Of a stretch of DNA of 64,000 bases, positions 44,590-53,643 are shown piece after piece. Made by a program: the position numbers and the translations under genes. A model generated the notes under the pieces. It had not been told where the DNA came from and ran no database searches. It was given only the letters and a program-made list of their open reading frames with translations. Source of the DNA: JALYXV01 sp963733505 (lineage in GTDB: Bacteria; Actinomycetota; Acidimicrobiia; Acidimicrobiales; Palsa-688). The stretch covers positions 62,001 through 126,000 of the forward strand of contig CAVTDW010000026.1 in assembly GCA_963733505.1 (NCBI GenBank), given 5' to 3'. Numbering within the stretch: the stretch's first letter is position 1; each line of letters starts with the position of its first letter.

Positions 44590-45779
44590 TCCTCCTCCTC
44601 GGTCGGGACACTCAACTGTTCGAGCGCCGTCGCCTCCGCCGGGCTCACGGCGGCGGCATCCTCGACCGTCTCCAGTTCGGCGCCCACATCGGCGTGCAGC
44701 TCGCTGTGGTCGACATCGGCCATGTCGTGGCGGCGATGGCATGCCACCATGTGGCGGCCGTAGGTGTGCTCGACCAACTCCAGATCGGGGCGGATGGTGC
44801 CGCACGGCGCCGGCATGTCGGCAAACTCGCAGCGGGGATGGAACGGACACCCCGAGGGCAGGAAGATCAGCGAGGGTGGCTGGCCCTTGATCCGGTAGAG
44901 CCGCTCCTCTCGCGCCCCGGCCGCATCCAACCGGGGTAGCGAGGCCATCAGCCCGATGGTGTAGGGATGGCGCGGATGGTAGAAGATCTCGTCCACGACG
45001 CTCGTTTCGACCGGGCGTCCGGCGTACATGACCAGGACGCGATCGGCGACACCGGCGACGACGCCAAGGTCGTGGGTGATCAGGACGATGGCCGAGTTGG
45101 TCCGGTCCTGGATGCGCTCCAGCACCTCCAGCACCTGGGCCTGAATGGTCACATCCAGCGCCGTCGTGGGCTCGTCGGCGATGAGCACGTCGGGTTCGTT
45201 GGCGATGGACATGGCGATCATGGCCCGCTGGCGCATACCACCTGAGAACTCGTGCGGGTACTGGTCGACCCGCGCCGCCGGGTTGGGGATGCCCACAAGA
45301 TCAAGCAGGTCCATCGTCAGCTTGCGCTTCGCCTGCTTGGACAGTTTTGGCTGGTGGGCCGCGATTGCCTCGCCGATCTGGTCCCCTACGGTGAAGACCG
45401 GGTTCAGCGCCGCCAGGGCATCCTGGAACACCATGGCCAGCCGTCCACCGCGGAGCTTGCGGCGGTCCTTCTCCTCCATGTGGAGGAGGTCGTGGCCCCG
45501 GAAGACGATCTCGCCGGTGACCTGGGCGGACTTCGGCAGCAGGCCCATGATGGCCAACGAGCTGACGCTCTTACCCGACCCCGATTCGCCGACGATGCCC
45601 AACACCTCGTTGGGGTAGACGTCGTAGCTCACCCCATCCACCGCTTTGAGGATCCCGTCGTCGGTCTTGAAGCTCACCCGCAGGTCGCGGACCGACAACA
45701 GGGGCTCGCCGGCCCGGATCGGGTCCAGCGGTGGGAGTCCTACCTCGTGGGGATTTTCCGCCTTGAGATCCTGCGCCAC
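44586..45779 (-). CDS. oligopeptide ABC transporter ATP-binding protein OppD-like
   Basis: This 397-residue ATPase has Walker A GESGSGKSVSS, a Q-loop in FQDALAALNP, signature FSGGMRQRAMI, Walker B LIADEPTTALD and switch His in ITHDLGVVA. The OppD-type C-terminal tail contains the Cys motif GCPFHPRCEFADMPAPC and ends in a Glu-rich extension (VPTEEEE). GTG 45779 begins 8 bases after the oppC stop. It forms a heterodimer with the OppF-like subunit and overlaps it by 4 bases. Confidence 0.95.
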   Translation of the reverse strand: MAQDLKAENPHEVGLPPLDPIRAGEPLLSVRDLRVSFKTDDGILKAVDGVSYDVYPNEVLGIVGESGSGKSVSSLAIMGLLPKSAQVTGEIVFRGHDLLHMEEKDRRKLRGGRLAMVFQDALAALNPVFTVGDQIGEAIAAHQPKLSKQAKRKLTMDLLDLVGIPNPAARVDQYPHEFSGGMRQRAMIAMSIANEPDVLIADEPTTALDVTIQAQVLEVLERIQDRTNSAIVLITHDLGVVAGVADRVLVMYAGRPVETSVVDEIFYHPRHPYTIGLMASLPRLDAAGAREERLYRIKGQPPSLIFLPSGCPFHPRCEFADMPAPCGTIRPDLELVEHTYGRHMVACHRRHDMADVDHSELHADVGAELETVEDAAAVSPAEATALEQLSVPTEEEE

Positions 45780-45787
45780 CTGCTGGC

Positions 45788-46786
45788 CTAGTGCTTCGAC
45801 TGAGGATCGAAGGCGTCACGCAGTCCGTCGCCGAGAAAGTTGACCGCCAGCACGATCAGCAGTAGCAGCAGCCCCGGGAAATAGATCAAGTAGGCGTTAT
45901 GGGTCCCAACCCACTGCTCGGCGTCGGACATCATCGAACCCAGTGACACCGCCGGCGGCTTGATGCCGAGGCCCAGGAAGGAGAGCGTGGACTCGAGAAG
46001 GATCGCCTGAGCCACCACGAGCGTCGTGTTGACCACGATCGGGCCGATGGTGTTGGGGAGGATATGGCGGAACATGATCCGCCAACTCGAGGCCCCTGAC
46101 GCGCGGGCCGCCTCGATGAACTCTTTCTCCTTGAGCGACAGAAACAACCCTCGGACGACGCGGGCGATGTACATCCAGAACAGGATGGACAAGATCCCGA
46201 TGATGAGCGTCGACGAGCTCAACTTTCCGACGAGCGGCAGCTTTTTCTGGTCCAACCCCTGCTGGGCCACCGCGATCACCACGAGGGCCGGAACGACCAG
46301 GAACAGGTCGGTGACCCGCATCAGCAGCTGGTCGATCCATCCGCCGAAGTACCCGGCCACGGCGCCGACGAAGGTCCCGATCAAGGTGGAGAAGATGGCG
46401 ACCAGCAGCCCGATCGTCATGGACAGATGGGCGGCGTAGATCATCCGGGTGGTCTGGTCTCGGCCCAGGTCGTCGGTACCCATCATGTGGGTGGTGGTCG
46501 GCCCCCGGGGGAGCGACAGGTTCTTCGGGTTCAGTGGAAACGGCGCCGTGAGGTGGGGGAAGCTCACCAGGAGATACAGCACCACCAGCAGCACGAGCGA
46601 GGCAATGGCGAGGCGATGGCGCCGGAACCGCCGCATGAACAGTTGCCATTGCGACCGGGCGGGCGGATCGGTGGCGTCTTGGGTGAGCGGCGCCAGGCTG
46701 ACCTCGCTGGGCGGAACTTCGGGCGCCGCAGTCGTGACCTTTTCCTGATCGGCCGAGACTTCGGTCAGGCTCCCTCTCGTCTTCAT
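45788..46786 (-). CDS. oligopeptide ABC transporter permease OppC-like
   Basis: This 332-residue permease has an N-terminal cytoplasmic stretch, a first helix (LAIASLVLLVVLYLLVSF), the OppC-type external loop (PTTTHMMGTDDLGRDQTTRMIY) and the five-helix permease core. The cytoplasmic EAA-like loop is EFIEAARASGASSWRIMFRHILPNTI. The C-terminus is LAVNFLGDGLRDAFDPQ, the canonical family end. ATG overlaps the oppB stop (ATGA). Confidence 0.95.
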   Translation of the reverse strand: MKTRGSLTEVSADQEKVTTAAPEVPPSEVSLAPLTQDATDPPARSQWQLFMRRFRRHRLAIASLVLLVVLYLLVSFPHLTAPFPLNPKNLSLPRGPTTTHMMGTDDLGRDQTTRMIYAAHLSMTIGLLVAIFSTLIGTFVGAVAGYFGGWIDQLLMRVTDLFLVVPALVVIAVAQQGLDQKKLPLVGKLSSSTLIIGILSILFWMYIARVVRGLFLSLKEKEFIEAARASGASSWRIMFRHILPNTIGPIVVNTTLVVAQAILLESTLSFLGLGIKPPAVSLGSMMSDAEQWVGTHNAYLIYFPGLLLLLIVLAVNFLGDGLRDAFDPQSKH

Positions 46787-47823
46787 GACAGGCGGATCCT
46801 CGGGTCAAGGACGCCGTACAGGACGTCCGCCAGCAGGTTGAACAGTACGACGAACACGGCGGTGACCATCAGCCAAGGGAGCAGCGCCTGGGTGTCGCCA
46901 TTGCCCAGGTCTTGCAGGAACAGCGCCCCCATGCCGTGAATCGAGAAGATCTGCTCGGTCACCACGAGGCCACCGAACAAACCGCCGATGTCGAGCGCCA
47001 TGACAGTTACCAGCGGGATCAGGGCATTGCGCAGGCCGTGGCGAAAGATGACTCGGCGCCGGGACAAGCCCTTGGCCGTGGCCGTACGGATGTAGTCGGC
47101 CGACATCACGTCGAGCATCGAGGAGCGTTCGTAGCGGCTCCACGACGCCACGATCTGCACCGTGAGCGTTGCCACGGGAAGGGCCAAATGGCGGGCATAG
47201 TCAAAAAAAGCAGGGAAGAAGCCGCGCGCGTGCGTGCTGTGCAGGCCCAGGCTGAAGAAGATCGGGTAATGCACGTGTAATAACGTGCTTAATCGGTTCG
47301 AGAACAGATCGATCGCTATGAGGCCAAACCAGAACGTGGGCATGGAGAGGCCAACGAACGACAAGCCGGTGAAGATGTAGTCCGGCAGGCTGTACTGCCG
47401 GACCGCGCTCAAGACACCTATCGATATGGCCAGAATTGCCGAAATTAAGACACCCCATATGATTAATTGCAGGGTGTTCCCGAAGGACGACTTGAGGTCT
47501 GAGCTCACGGCTCGGCCGGTGACAAAGCTGTTGCCCATCTTGCCCTTGAGGAAATGGCTGAGCCAGTACCAGTACTGCTTGAGCACCGGTGCTTTGGTGC
47601 ACGTCATGGCCTGCTGCGGTGGCGACCCGGTGATGAATGTCCGGCACGGTTGCTCGTAGATTCCCTGCGCCAGGCCCTGGCGGGCCTTGAGGGTGAGGTC
47701 TCGGCTCTGGGCGTACTTCGCCAGCGGATCGCTGGTGGCGTGCACAAAGACGAACACCAGCAGTGATGCCAGGAGCAGCACCGGGATCGAATAGGCAATG
47801 CGCCGGACGATGAATGTCAGCAT
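46783..47823 (-). CDS. oligopeptide ABC transporter permease OppB-like
   Basis: This 346-residue permease starts MLTFIVRRIAYSIPVLLLASLLVFVFVH, the classic OppB first helix. An external loop of about 60 residues with two Cys (QPCRTFITG, AMTCTKAP) follows, then the core with YIRTATAKGLSRRRVIFRHGLRNALIPLVT as EAA loop and a C-terminus DVLYGVLDPRIRLS. It follows the first binding-protein gene after a 113-base gap that contains a strong hairpin. The stretch 47200-47500 is somewhat less GC-rich than its surroundings. Confidence 0.95.
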   Translation of the reverse strand: MLTFIVRRIAYSIPVLLLASLLVFVFVHATSDPLAKYAQSRDLTLKARQGLAQGIYEQPCRTFITGSPPQQAMTCTKAPVLKQYWYWLSHFLKGKMGNSFVTGRAVSSDLKSSFGNTLQLIIWGVLISAILAISIGVLSAVRQYSLPDYIFTGLSFVGLSMPTFWFGLIAIDLFSNRLSTLLHVHYPIFFSLGLHSTHARGFFPAFFDYARHLALPVATLTVQIVASWSRYERSSMLDVMSADYIRTATAKGLSRRRVIFRHGLRNALIPLVTVMALDIGGLFGGLVVTEQIFSIHGMGALFLQDLGNGDTQALLPWLMVTAVFVVLFNLLADVLYGVLDPRIRLS

Positions 47824-47882
47824 CCCGAACCGGAGGGTAGCACCGAGACGTTGCTTCCGGTCGCAAGCGTCTGGGAACGAGC

Positions 47883-47914
47883 GGGGCCCGGCACGCTGAT
47901 CACGGCCGGGCCCC
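47883..47914 (-). terminator. hairpin between binding-protein and permease genes
   Basis: GGGGCCCGGC and GCCGGGCCCC form a perfect 10-bp stem with a 12-base loop, just downstream of the binding-protein stop on the minus strand. It can end or attenuate transcription, so that the abundant binding protein is made in excess over the permease. No T-tract follows. Confidence 0.6.
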
Positions 47915-47936
47915 AGTCATTCGGTCTATCGCTCCG

Positions 47937-49622
47937 CTACTTGAGGAACCAGTAGTTGAGGTACGTGAAGGGCCCGTAGGCGAAGTTGTGCTGGAATGTT
48001 CCCTGCTGCGTCCCGATCTTGTCACTGTTGATGACCAGGATGTCCGGGAACGGATCGAGCGGCAGCGCCGGTACCAGGTCCGCCAGGACGGTCGAACCTT
48101 GCTGGGCGTCGGCGATCCGGGCGTTGTCGTCCAGATTGGTGTCGGCGTCGAGCCAGGGCTTGTCCAAGTTGGCGTCGTTGATCCGGTCCCAGTTCTGGCC
48201 GCTGTTGCCGTTGGCCGCCGTCGGGATGTTCTTCGAGCACCAGGTCACACACTGGCCTGGGTCGTTGTCTGCCGGCGTCTGGGCGTACAGGCCGATCTGG
48301 AAGTTGCCGCCCGGAAGGTCCTGACCGAACAGCACCCCAGCCTTTTCCGGTGTGATCGTGAGCGCGAAGCCCGCGGCCTGCCACTGGGTCTGGAGGATCT
48401 GCGCCGTCAGCTGGCGACGCTTGTTGCCGGTGGTGGTCTTGAGCTCGAGGTTGGCCTTGGTGCCGCCCTTGGCCCAGATGCCATCGGCACCCTTGGTCCA
48501 GCCGTCACCCTTCATCAAGGTGTCGACCTGGCCCTGCTGGAGCGTGTACTTGGAGTACGACGTGCTGTAGGCCGCGCCGAACGCCGGGGTGAACATGCTC
48601 TGGATGGGCTTGATGTCGGGCTGGATGGGTGCGAACAGCTGCTGCACGATGGCGTTGCGGTCGGTGGCAAAGCCCAGCGCCTGACGGACCGCCTTGCTGT
48701 CGAGCGGTGCCTTTTCGACGTTGAACCACAGGCCCTCGTACGACAGGCCGCTGATGGCGTCGAAGTACGTGCCGGGCGAGCCCTTCAACGCCTCACCGCC
48801 AGGCTGAGCCTGCGGATACGACGCCAGGATCTGGCCTGACTTGTAGTCCTGCTGCTCGGCCGCAGTATCGGTGATGAACTTGAAGGTGGCGCTGGCCAGG
48901 TTGGACTTCTTGCCCCAGAAGTTGGGGTTGGGGACCAACTTGACCTCGCTGCCCTTGGTCCAATGGTCGATCTTGTACGGACCACCGGAGAAGGAGTAGC
49001 CATCCTTCATCAAGGCGTCACGGTCCTTGCCCTCGAGCAGATGGCTCGGGAACACGCCGTAGAAGCCCCCGAAGAGACTCCGCCAGTCGGGGTACGGCGA
49101 GGAGAACGTGACCACCGCGGTGTGCGGGTCGGTGTCGTCCACACCCGAAACCTGGCTGTATCCGGACTTGTCGTAGATGTCCTTGCCGTTGGCGATCTGG
49201 TCCCACGTGTACTTGAAGTCGTGGGAGGTGATCGCAGTGTTGTCATCCCAGACCGCGGCAGGATTGATGTGGTACGTCACGACCTGCTTGGGCGTGGTCA
49301 CGAGATCGGCGGGCCCGGTCAACAGGCTGTTGGGCTTGTAGCCACTGTCGGTGTAGTCGTATGCCCGCGGCATGGTGTTGGTTTGCACGGTGTACACACC
49401 CCAGGCGGCGCCGGCGCATGAACCGATCCAGTCCATGCAATCGGGTTCTTGTTCCGCACCGAGCGTGATATCACCGCCCTGCTTGGCAGCGACGGTCGTC
49501 GTTGGACCGTTTGATGCAGTGGTGGGACTGGTGGACGTCGAACTGCTCTTTGAGCAAGAGACGGCAACCATTCCGACCGCGATGACGCTGAGGAGTATCC
49601 CTCGGCCCCGGAGCCCTGTCAT
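47937..49622 (-). CDS. oligopeptide ABC transporter substrate-binding lipoprotein (family 5), copy 1
   Basis: This 561-residue lipoprotein is the first gene of the transporter cluster. The signal peptide ends in lipobox VAVSC, followed by a Ser/Thr linker and the SBP-5 fold (VQTNTMPRAYDYTDS, VVTYHINPAAVWDDNTAITSHDFKYTW, LVPNPNFWG, VRQALGFATDRNAI). It is similar along its full length to the protein at 41452-43185, including the Cys pairs EPDCMDWIGSC and QCVTWCSK. It delivers peptides to the OppBC channel. The promoter should lie in the 206-base divergent gap upstream. Confidence 0.94.
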   Translation of the reverse strand: MTGLRGRGILLSVIAVGMVAVSCSKSSSTSTSPTTASNGPTTTVAAKQGGDITLGAEQEPDCMDWIGSCAGAAWGVYTVQTNTMPRAYDYTDSGYKPNSLLTGPADLVTTPKQVVTYHINPAAVWDDNTAITSHDFKYTWDQIANGKDIYDKSGYSQVSGVDDTDPHTAVVTFSSPYPDWRSLFGGFYGVFPSHLLEGKDRDALMKDGYSFSGGPYKIDHWTKGSEVKLVPNPNFWGKKSNLASATFKFITDTAAEQQDYKSGQILASYPQAQPGGEALKGSPGTYFDAISGLSYEGLWFNVEKAPLDSKAVRQALGFATDRNAIVQQLFAPIQPDIKPIQSMFTPAFGAAYSTSYSKYTLQQGQVDTLMKGDGWTKGADGIWAKGGTKANLELKTTTGNKRRQLTAQILQTQWQAAGFALTITPEKAGVLFGQDLPGGNFQIGLYAQTPADNDPGQCVTWCSKNIPTAANGNSGQNWDRINDANLDKPWLDADTNLDDNARIADAQQGSTVLADLVPALPLDPFPDILVINSDKIGTQQGTFQHNFAYGPFTYLNYWFLK

Positions 49623-49828
49623 TCAACCTCCCTGGATGTGTGCCCTCGGGCGGGAATGGCTCGACGGGCTAGCACTACGACGCCGGGAATGGCACAAGAA
49701 CGTCGAAGCGGGCTCGAGACCAAATCTCACTCCCCCCTACAGGATCTCATTGCCGTTCACAGCGTTGCCGCCCAAAGTAGCAGATGGCGGTCGGAGGGCA
49801 ACGGCATCGCCGGCAAATAGGTGACACC

Positions 49829-50491
49829 ATGAACTGCGTGCGAGTCTTCGAACCGCTGACGGGGCGGGTACCCCGCCGCGCCAAGCGCACCGGCATCGCG
49901 GCCGCCGCGGCCAAACTGCTCGGCGTACCGGTGCACGCCGCCATCCCCCTTCAACGCCACAACCCGAGCGTGGTCCTTGCAGTGTCGTTGGCCGTGTTGG
50001 CGGCATTCGCGATCTTCGTCGCCACCGCAACCGTCGCCGCCTTTGCCGTTCTGGCGGTGATTTCGCTGTTGCTGGTGGCCGTCAGCGCCACCAACCGCCG
50101 CCAGGTGCTGGCCATGACCTCGCAGGGCCATGTGATGCTGTCAGCCTCGCTGCGAGGACGTCCCCGAGCGGCAGCTGGGCCGGTTCCCCGCGGCGTACCG
50201 CTTCCCGAACCGGGCGGGGTGGGCCGCCCCGTCGACGTCGGCGGGCAGCGGTGGTGGATCGATCGGTCAGCCTTCGAGCGCCTCCGCCACGCCCGGCTGC
50301 TACTGGAGGCGGATGGCGAGGATGACGGTCGTGAAGGAGAAGACGACCGCAGCCAGCACGGTGATGCGGTCGAGGTTGCGCTCGACCACGGTGGACCCCG
50401 CCGCCGCCGATCCAAGGCCCCCGCCGAACATCTCGGAGAGTCCACCGCCTCGGCCGCTGTGCAGCAAGATGAGCATGATCAAGCCGAGTGA
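49829..50491 (+). CDS. hypothetical membrane protein (3' end doubtful)
   Basis: ATG 49829 gives MNCVRVFEPLTGRVPRRAKRT followed by two hydrophobic helices (SVVLAVSLAVLAAFAIFVA and VAAFAVLAVISLLLVAVSA) and a cytoplasmic part with GQRWWIDRSAFERLRHARLL. To that point (about base 50300) the text looks coded. Beyond it the frame runs antisense through the whole secG gene and turns into Asp/Glu/Arg-rich filler, so the natural stop has probably been lost, either by an indel or by use of another frame. No family recognised. Confidence 0.5.
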   Translation: MNCVRVFEPLTGRVPRRAKRTGIAAAAAKLLGVPVHAAIPLQRHNPSVVLAVSLAVLAAFAIFVATATVAAFAVLAVISLLLVAVSATNRRQVLAMTSQGHVMLSASLRGRPRAAAGPVPRGVPLPEPGGVGRPVDVGGQRWWIDRSAFERLRHARLLLEADGEDDGREGEDDRSQHGDAVEVALDHGGPRRRRSKAPAEHLGESTASAAVQQDEHDQAE

Positions 50492-50527
50492 CACGAGCAC
50501 GTGGATCATGAGGAGGATGGTCGTCAC
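50300..50527 (-). CDS. secG: protein translocase subunit SecG
   Basis: This 75-residue membrane protein has two helices (ILLMIHVLVSLGLIMLILL and ITVLAAVVFSFTTVILAI) joined by the conserved loop HSGRGGGLSEMFGGG. SecG supports SecYEG in protein export. It occupies its standard place at the end of the gap-pgk-tpiA cluster on the same strand, 84 bases after tpiA. Confidence 0.95.
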   Translation of the reverse strand: MTTILLMIHVLVSLGLIMLILLHSGRGGGLSEMFGGGLGSAAAGSTVVERNLDRITVLAAVVFSFTTVILAIRLQ

Positions 50528-50611
50528 CGCACAAGTGTACGCCGGGCGGCTGGCGCAACGGCAGCCACAGCCACAGCGCTAGCCACAGCCGCAGCCCGAG
50601 CTACGGCCCGG

Positions 50612-51403
50612 TCAACTCAGCCGGTAGCGGACGAGGCGGGAGAAGTCCTCGGCCTCCAGGCTGGCGCCGCCAACCAGGGCGCCGTCGATATCGGGCTGCG
50701 CCATCAGCTCGGCAATGTTCCCCGGCTTGACCGACCCGCCGTATTGGATCCGGACCGCCGCGGCCGCGTGGGCCCCGTGCAGCCGACCCACCTGGCCTCG
50801 GATGGCACCGATCACGGCCTGCGCGTCGTCGGGTGTGGCGACGACTCCGGTGCCGATCGCCCAGATGGGTTCGTAGGCAATCACCAGGGCGGCCACCTGC
50901 TCGGTGGTCAGGCCCTCGAGCCCCGCGGTGACCTGGCCGAGGCACCTGCTTTCGGTCGACCCGGCCTGGCGTTCCTCGAGGGTCTCGCCGCAGCAGACGA
51001 TTGGTGTCATCCCGGCCGCGAACACCGCCTTGGCCTTGCGGTTGACCCACTCGTCGGTCTCGCCGAACAGCTGGCGCCGCTCGGAGTGGCCGACGATCAC
51101 CCATGACACGGCCAGCTTGGCCAGCATGACGGGGCTGATCTCGCCCGTGTAGGCGCCGTGTGACTCCCAGTGGCAGTTCTGGGCGCCCAGGCTGATGGGG
51201 ATCTGGTCGGCGTCGAGCACGGTCTGGATGGAGCGCAAGGCCGTGAACGCGGGGTGGATGGAAACGTCGACCGCCTCGTAGTCGGCGTCGGTCAGCAGGT
51301 ACGAGAGTTTCTGCACCATGGCGATGGCGTCGAGGTGGCTGTGGTGCATCTTCCAGTTCCCGCTGATGAACGGGCGCCGCGCCGGCGCAGCAGACTCAGC
51401 CAT
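50612..51403 (-). CDS. tpiA: triosephosphate isomerase
   Basis: This glycolytic TIM-barrel enzyme has 263 residues. Active-site residues are intact: Lys in GNWKMH, His in VGHSERR, Glu in AYEPIWAIGTG, and the phosphate loop IQYGGSVKPGN. ATG 51403 lies inside the 3' end of pgk (8-base overlap), so the two are translationally coupled. It interconverts DHAP and glyceraldehyde-3-phosphate. Confidence 0.98.
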   Translation of the reverse strand: MAESAAPARRPFISGNWKMHHSHLDAIAMVQKLSYLLTDADYEAVDVSIHPAFTALRSIQTVLDADQIPISLGAQNCHWESHGAYTGEISPVMLAKLAVSWVIVGHSERRQLFGETDEWVNRKAKAVFAAGMTPIVCCGETLEERQAGSTESRCLGQVTAGLEGLTTEQVAALVIAYEPIWAIGTGVVATPDDAQAVIGAIRGQVGRLHGAHAAAAVRIQYGGSVKPGNIAELMAQPDIDGALVGGASLEAEDFSRLVRYRLS

Positions 51404-52523
51404 GTTTGCCTTCCCGCAACGCTTTCAGGCCCGGCAGGTCGCCCTGCTCGATGAACTCCAGCGAGGCGCCGCCGCCGGTCGACATGTGGTCGATCCGGTC
51501 GGCCAGGCCGAAGCCTGCGACGGCGCTGGCGCTGTCACCACCGCCGACGACGGTGAACCCGGCGCAATCCGCCACCGCTTCGGCAACGGTCCGGGTGCCG
51601 GCCTCGAATCGGTGGTCTTCGAACACCCCCATGGGCCCGTTCCACAAGACCGTCCGGGCGCCGGCAATCTCGTCCGCGAACGCGGCCGCGCTTCCCGGGC
51701 CGATGTCCAGGCCCAGCCACCCGTCGGGCAGGTCCACTCCGAACGCCCGCACCTCACCGGTCGGCGCCTTGCCCGGCCCGAACGACCCACCGGGCGAGAG
51801 CGCAGTGATGTCGGAGGGGATCAGGATGCGCCGGCCACTGGCGAGGAGCTGGCGGCAGTTCTCGATCTGATGCTCTTCCAGCAACGAAGCGCCGACTGCG
51901 TGCCCTTGGGCGGCCAGGAACGTGAAGCACATCCCGCCGCCCACGATGAGGGTGTCGACGTGATCGAGCAGGGTCTGGATCGTGCCCAGCTTGTCGCTGA
52001 CTTTGGAGCCTCCGAGCACGGCCACGAACGGGTGCCCGGGGCCGTGCAGCAGGCCGTCGAGCACCTCGACCTCACGTGCCAGGACCCGCCCGGCGGCGCA
52101 GGGTAGGCGAGCCGGCGGACCGACGACCGAGGCGTGGGCCCGGTGGGCGGCGCCGAAGGCATCGTCGACATAGAGGTCCTGACCCTCGACCAGGCGGTCG
52201 ACGAACGCCGGGTCGTTGGCTTCCTCACCCGGATCGAAGCGCAGGTTCTCCATCAACTCGACGTCGGGCGCCAACTCGGCCAGGCGCTGGCGAACCGGTG
52301 CCATCGAGTAGCGCTCGTCGGGCTTGCCCTTGGGCCGGCCCAGATGCGAGCAGGCCGTGACCCGGGCGCCCCGCTCGAGCAGCCATTCGATGGTCGGAAG
52401 GGCGGCTCGGATGCGCAGGTCGTCGTCGATGCGACCATCGGTGATGGGGACGTTGAAGTCGACGCGGAGCAGCACCGACTTGCCCTCAGGCGAGGGCAAG
52501 TCCTCCAGGAGGGGCAGGTCCAC
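51396..52523 (-). CDS. pgk: phosphoglycerate kinase
   Basis: This glycolytic kinase has 375 residues, slightly shorter than usual (about 390-400). Motifs: LLRVDFNVPITDG, SHLGRPKG, the hinge and nucleotide region with LGGSKVSDK, WNGPMGVFE and the C-terminal GGGDSASA with STGGGASLEF. The best start is GTG 52523, 5 bases after the gap stop, giving VDLPLLEDLPSPEGK; the longer open frame upstream reads through gap and is not used. It forms the gap-pgk-tpiA operon. Confidence 0.97.
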   Translation of the reverse strand: MDLPLLEDLPSPEGKSVLLRVDFNVPITDGRIDDDLRIRAALPTIEWLLERGARVTACSHLGRPKGKPDERYSMAPVRQRLAELAPDVELMENLRFDPGEEANDPAFVDRLVEGQDLYVDDAFGAAHRAHASVVGPPARLPCAAGRVLAREVEVLDGLLHGPGHPFVAVLGGSKVSDKLGTIQTLLDHVDTLIVGGGMCFTFLAAQGHAVGASLLEEHQIENCRQLLASGRRILIPSDITALSPGGSFGPGKAPTGEVRAFGVDLPDGWLGLDIGPGSAAAFADEIAGARTVLWNGPMGVFEDHRFEAGTRTVAEAVADCAGFTVVGGGDSASAVAGFGLADRIDHMSTGGGASLEFIEQGDLPGLKALREGKHG

Positions 52524-52528
52524 GGGTC

Positions 52529-53548
52529 CTACGCGGAAGCGGTGTTGGCGGCGCCGACGATGGCCGCCATCTCGACTAGCCGGTTGGAGTAACCCCACTC
52601 GTTGTCGTACCAGCCGAACACCTTGACCAGCGATCCCATCGCCATCGTCATCAACGAGTCGAACGTGCACGAGGCCGACTGGCCGACGATGTCGGACGAC
52701 ACGATCGGGTCCTCGGTGTACACCAGCACCTTGGACAACGGTCCACTCTCGCTGGCCGCCCGGAACGCCTCGTTGATCTCTTCGACCGTCACCTCACGGT
52801 TGAGGATCCCGGTGAAGTCGGTGATGGAGCCGTCCTGAACCGGTACCCGCAGGGCGGTGCCGTCGAGGCGGCCCTTCATGGCGGTGAGCACCAGGCTGGT
52901 GGCCCGGGCGGCGCCGGTTGCCGAGGGGACGATGTTGGCCGCCGCCGCCCGACCCCGCCGGAGGTCCTTGTGGGCCAAGTCCTGGAGGTTCTGGTCGTTG
53001 GTGTAGGCGTGGACCGTCGTCATCAGGCCCTTCTCGATGCCGAACGCATCTTCGAGAACCTTGATCATGGGCACGAAGCAGTTGGTCGTGCACGAGGCGT
53101 TGGAGACGATCTTGTGCTTCTCGGGATCGAAGTCGCCGTCGTTGACGCCGATGACAAAGGTGGCATCGACGTTGGTCGCCGGGGCCGAGATCAGCACCCG
53201 GGGGGCGCCGCCCTCGATGTGGGCCGCCGCCCTCTCGCCGTCGGTGAAGATGCCGGTGGACTCGACGACGACATCGACACCCAGGTCACCCCAGGGCAGC
53301 GCCTTGGGATCGCGCTCGGAGAAGACCTTGAAGGTGTGGCCGTCGACGGTGATCGAGTCGGCGTCGCAGCTCACCTCGAGGCCGAGGCGCCCGTGGGTCG
53401 AGTCGTACTTCAAGAGGTGTGCGTTGGTCGCCGACGGGATCAAGTCGTTGACACCCACCACCTCGACATCTGCGTCCGACTTGAGAGCGGCGCGGTAGAA
53501 GTTCCGCCCGATCCGCCCAAACCCGTTGATGCCGACCCGAACTGGCAT
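52529..53548 (-). CDS. gap: glyceraldehyde-3-phosphate dehydrogenase
   Basis: This 339-residue NAD-dependent glycolytic enzyme has the Rossmann loop INGFGRIGRN, the catalytic cysteine in SNASCTTNC and the His region, and the C-terminal WYDNEWGYSNRL. The start ATG 53548 is the standard one (MPVRVGING). It is the first gene of the glycolytic trio. Upstream on the same strand is rapZ, 95 bases away; the genes usually found between rapZ and gap (yvcK and whiA) are missing. Confidence 0.98.
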   Translation of the reverse strand: MPVRVGINGFGRIGRNFYRAALKSDADVEVVGVNDLIPSATNAHLLKYDSTHGRLGLEVSCDADSITVDGHTFKVFSERDPKALPWGDLGVDVVVESTGIFTDGERAAAHIEGGAPRVLISAPATNVDATFVIGVNDGDFDPEKHKIVSNASCTTNCFVPMIKVLEDAFGIEKGLMTTVHAYTNDQNLQDLAHKDLRRGRAAAANIVPSATGAARATSLVLTAMKGRLDGTALRVPVQDGSITDFTGILNREVTVEEINEAFRAASESGPLSKVLVYTEDPIVSSDIVGQSASCTFDSLMTMAMGSLVKVFGWYDNEWGYSNRLVEMAAIVGAANTASA

Positions 53549-53643
53549 AACCGCCCTCCCATACCTTGCGAACAGTGCTATCTCACTCGATGCGGGGCGT
53601 GCGGCGCCAGTTCGCCTCGCCCAGCCTCCTCTGTGGCACCCGG

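Noticed and set aside
41383..44763. 1126-codon open frame on the + strand
   Set aside because: It is antisense to the peptide-binding protein and OppF genes, which have clear motifs. Long antisense frames are expected at this GC content.
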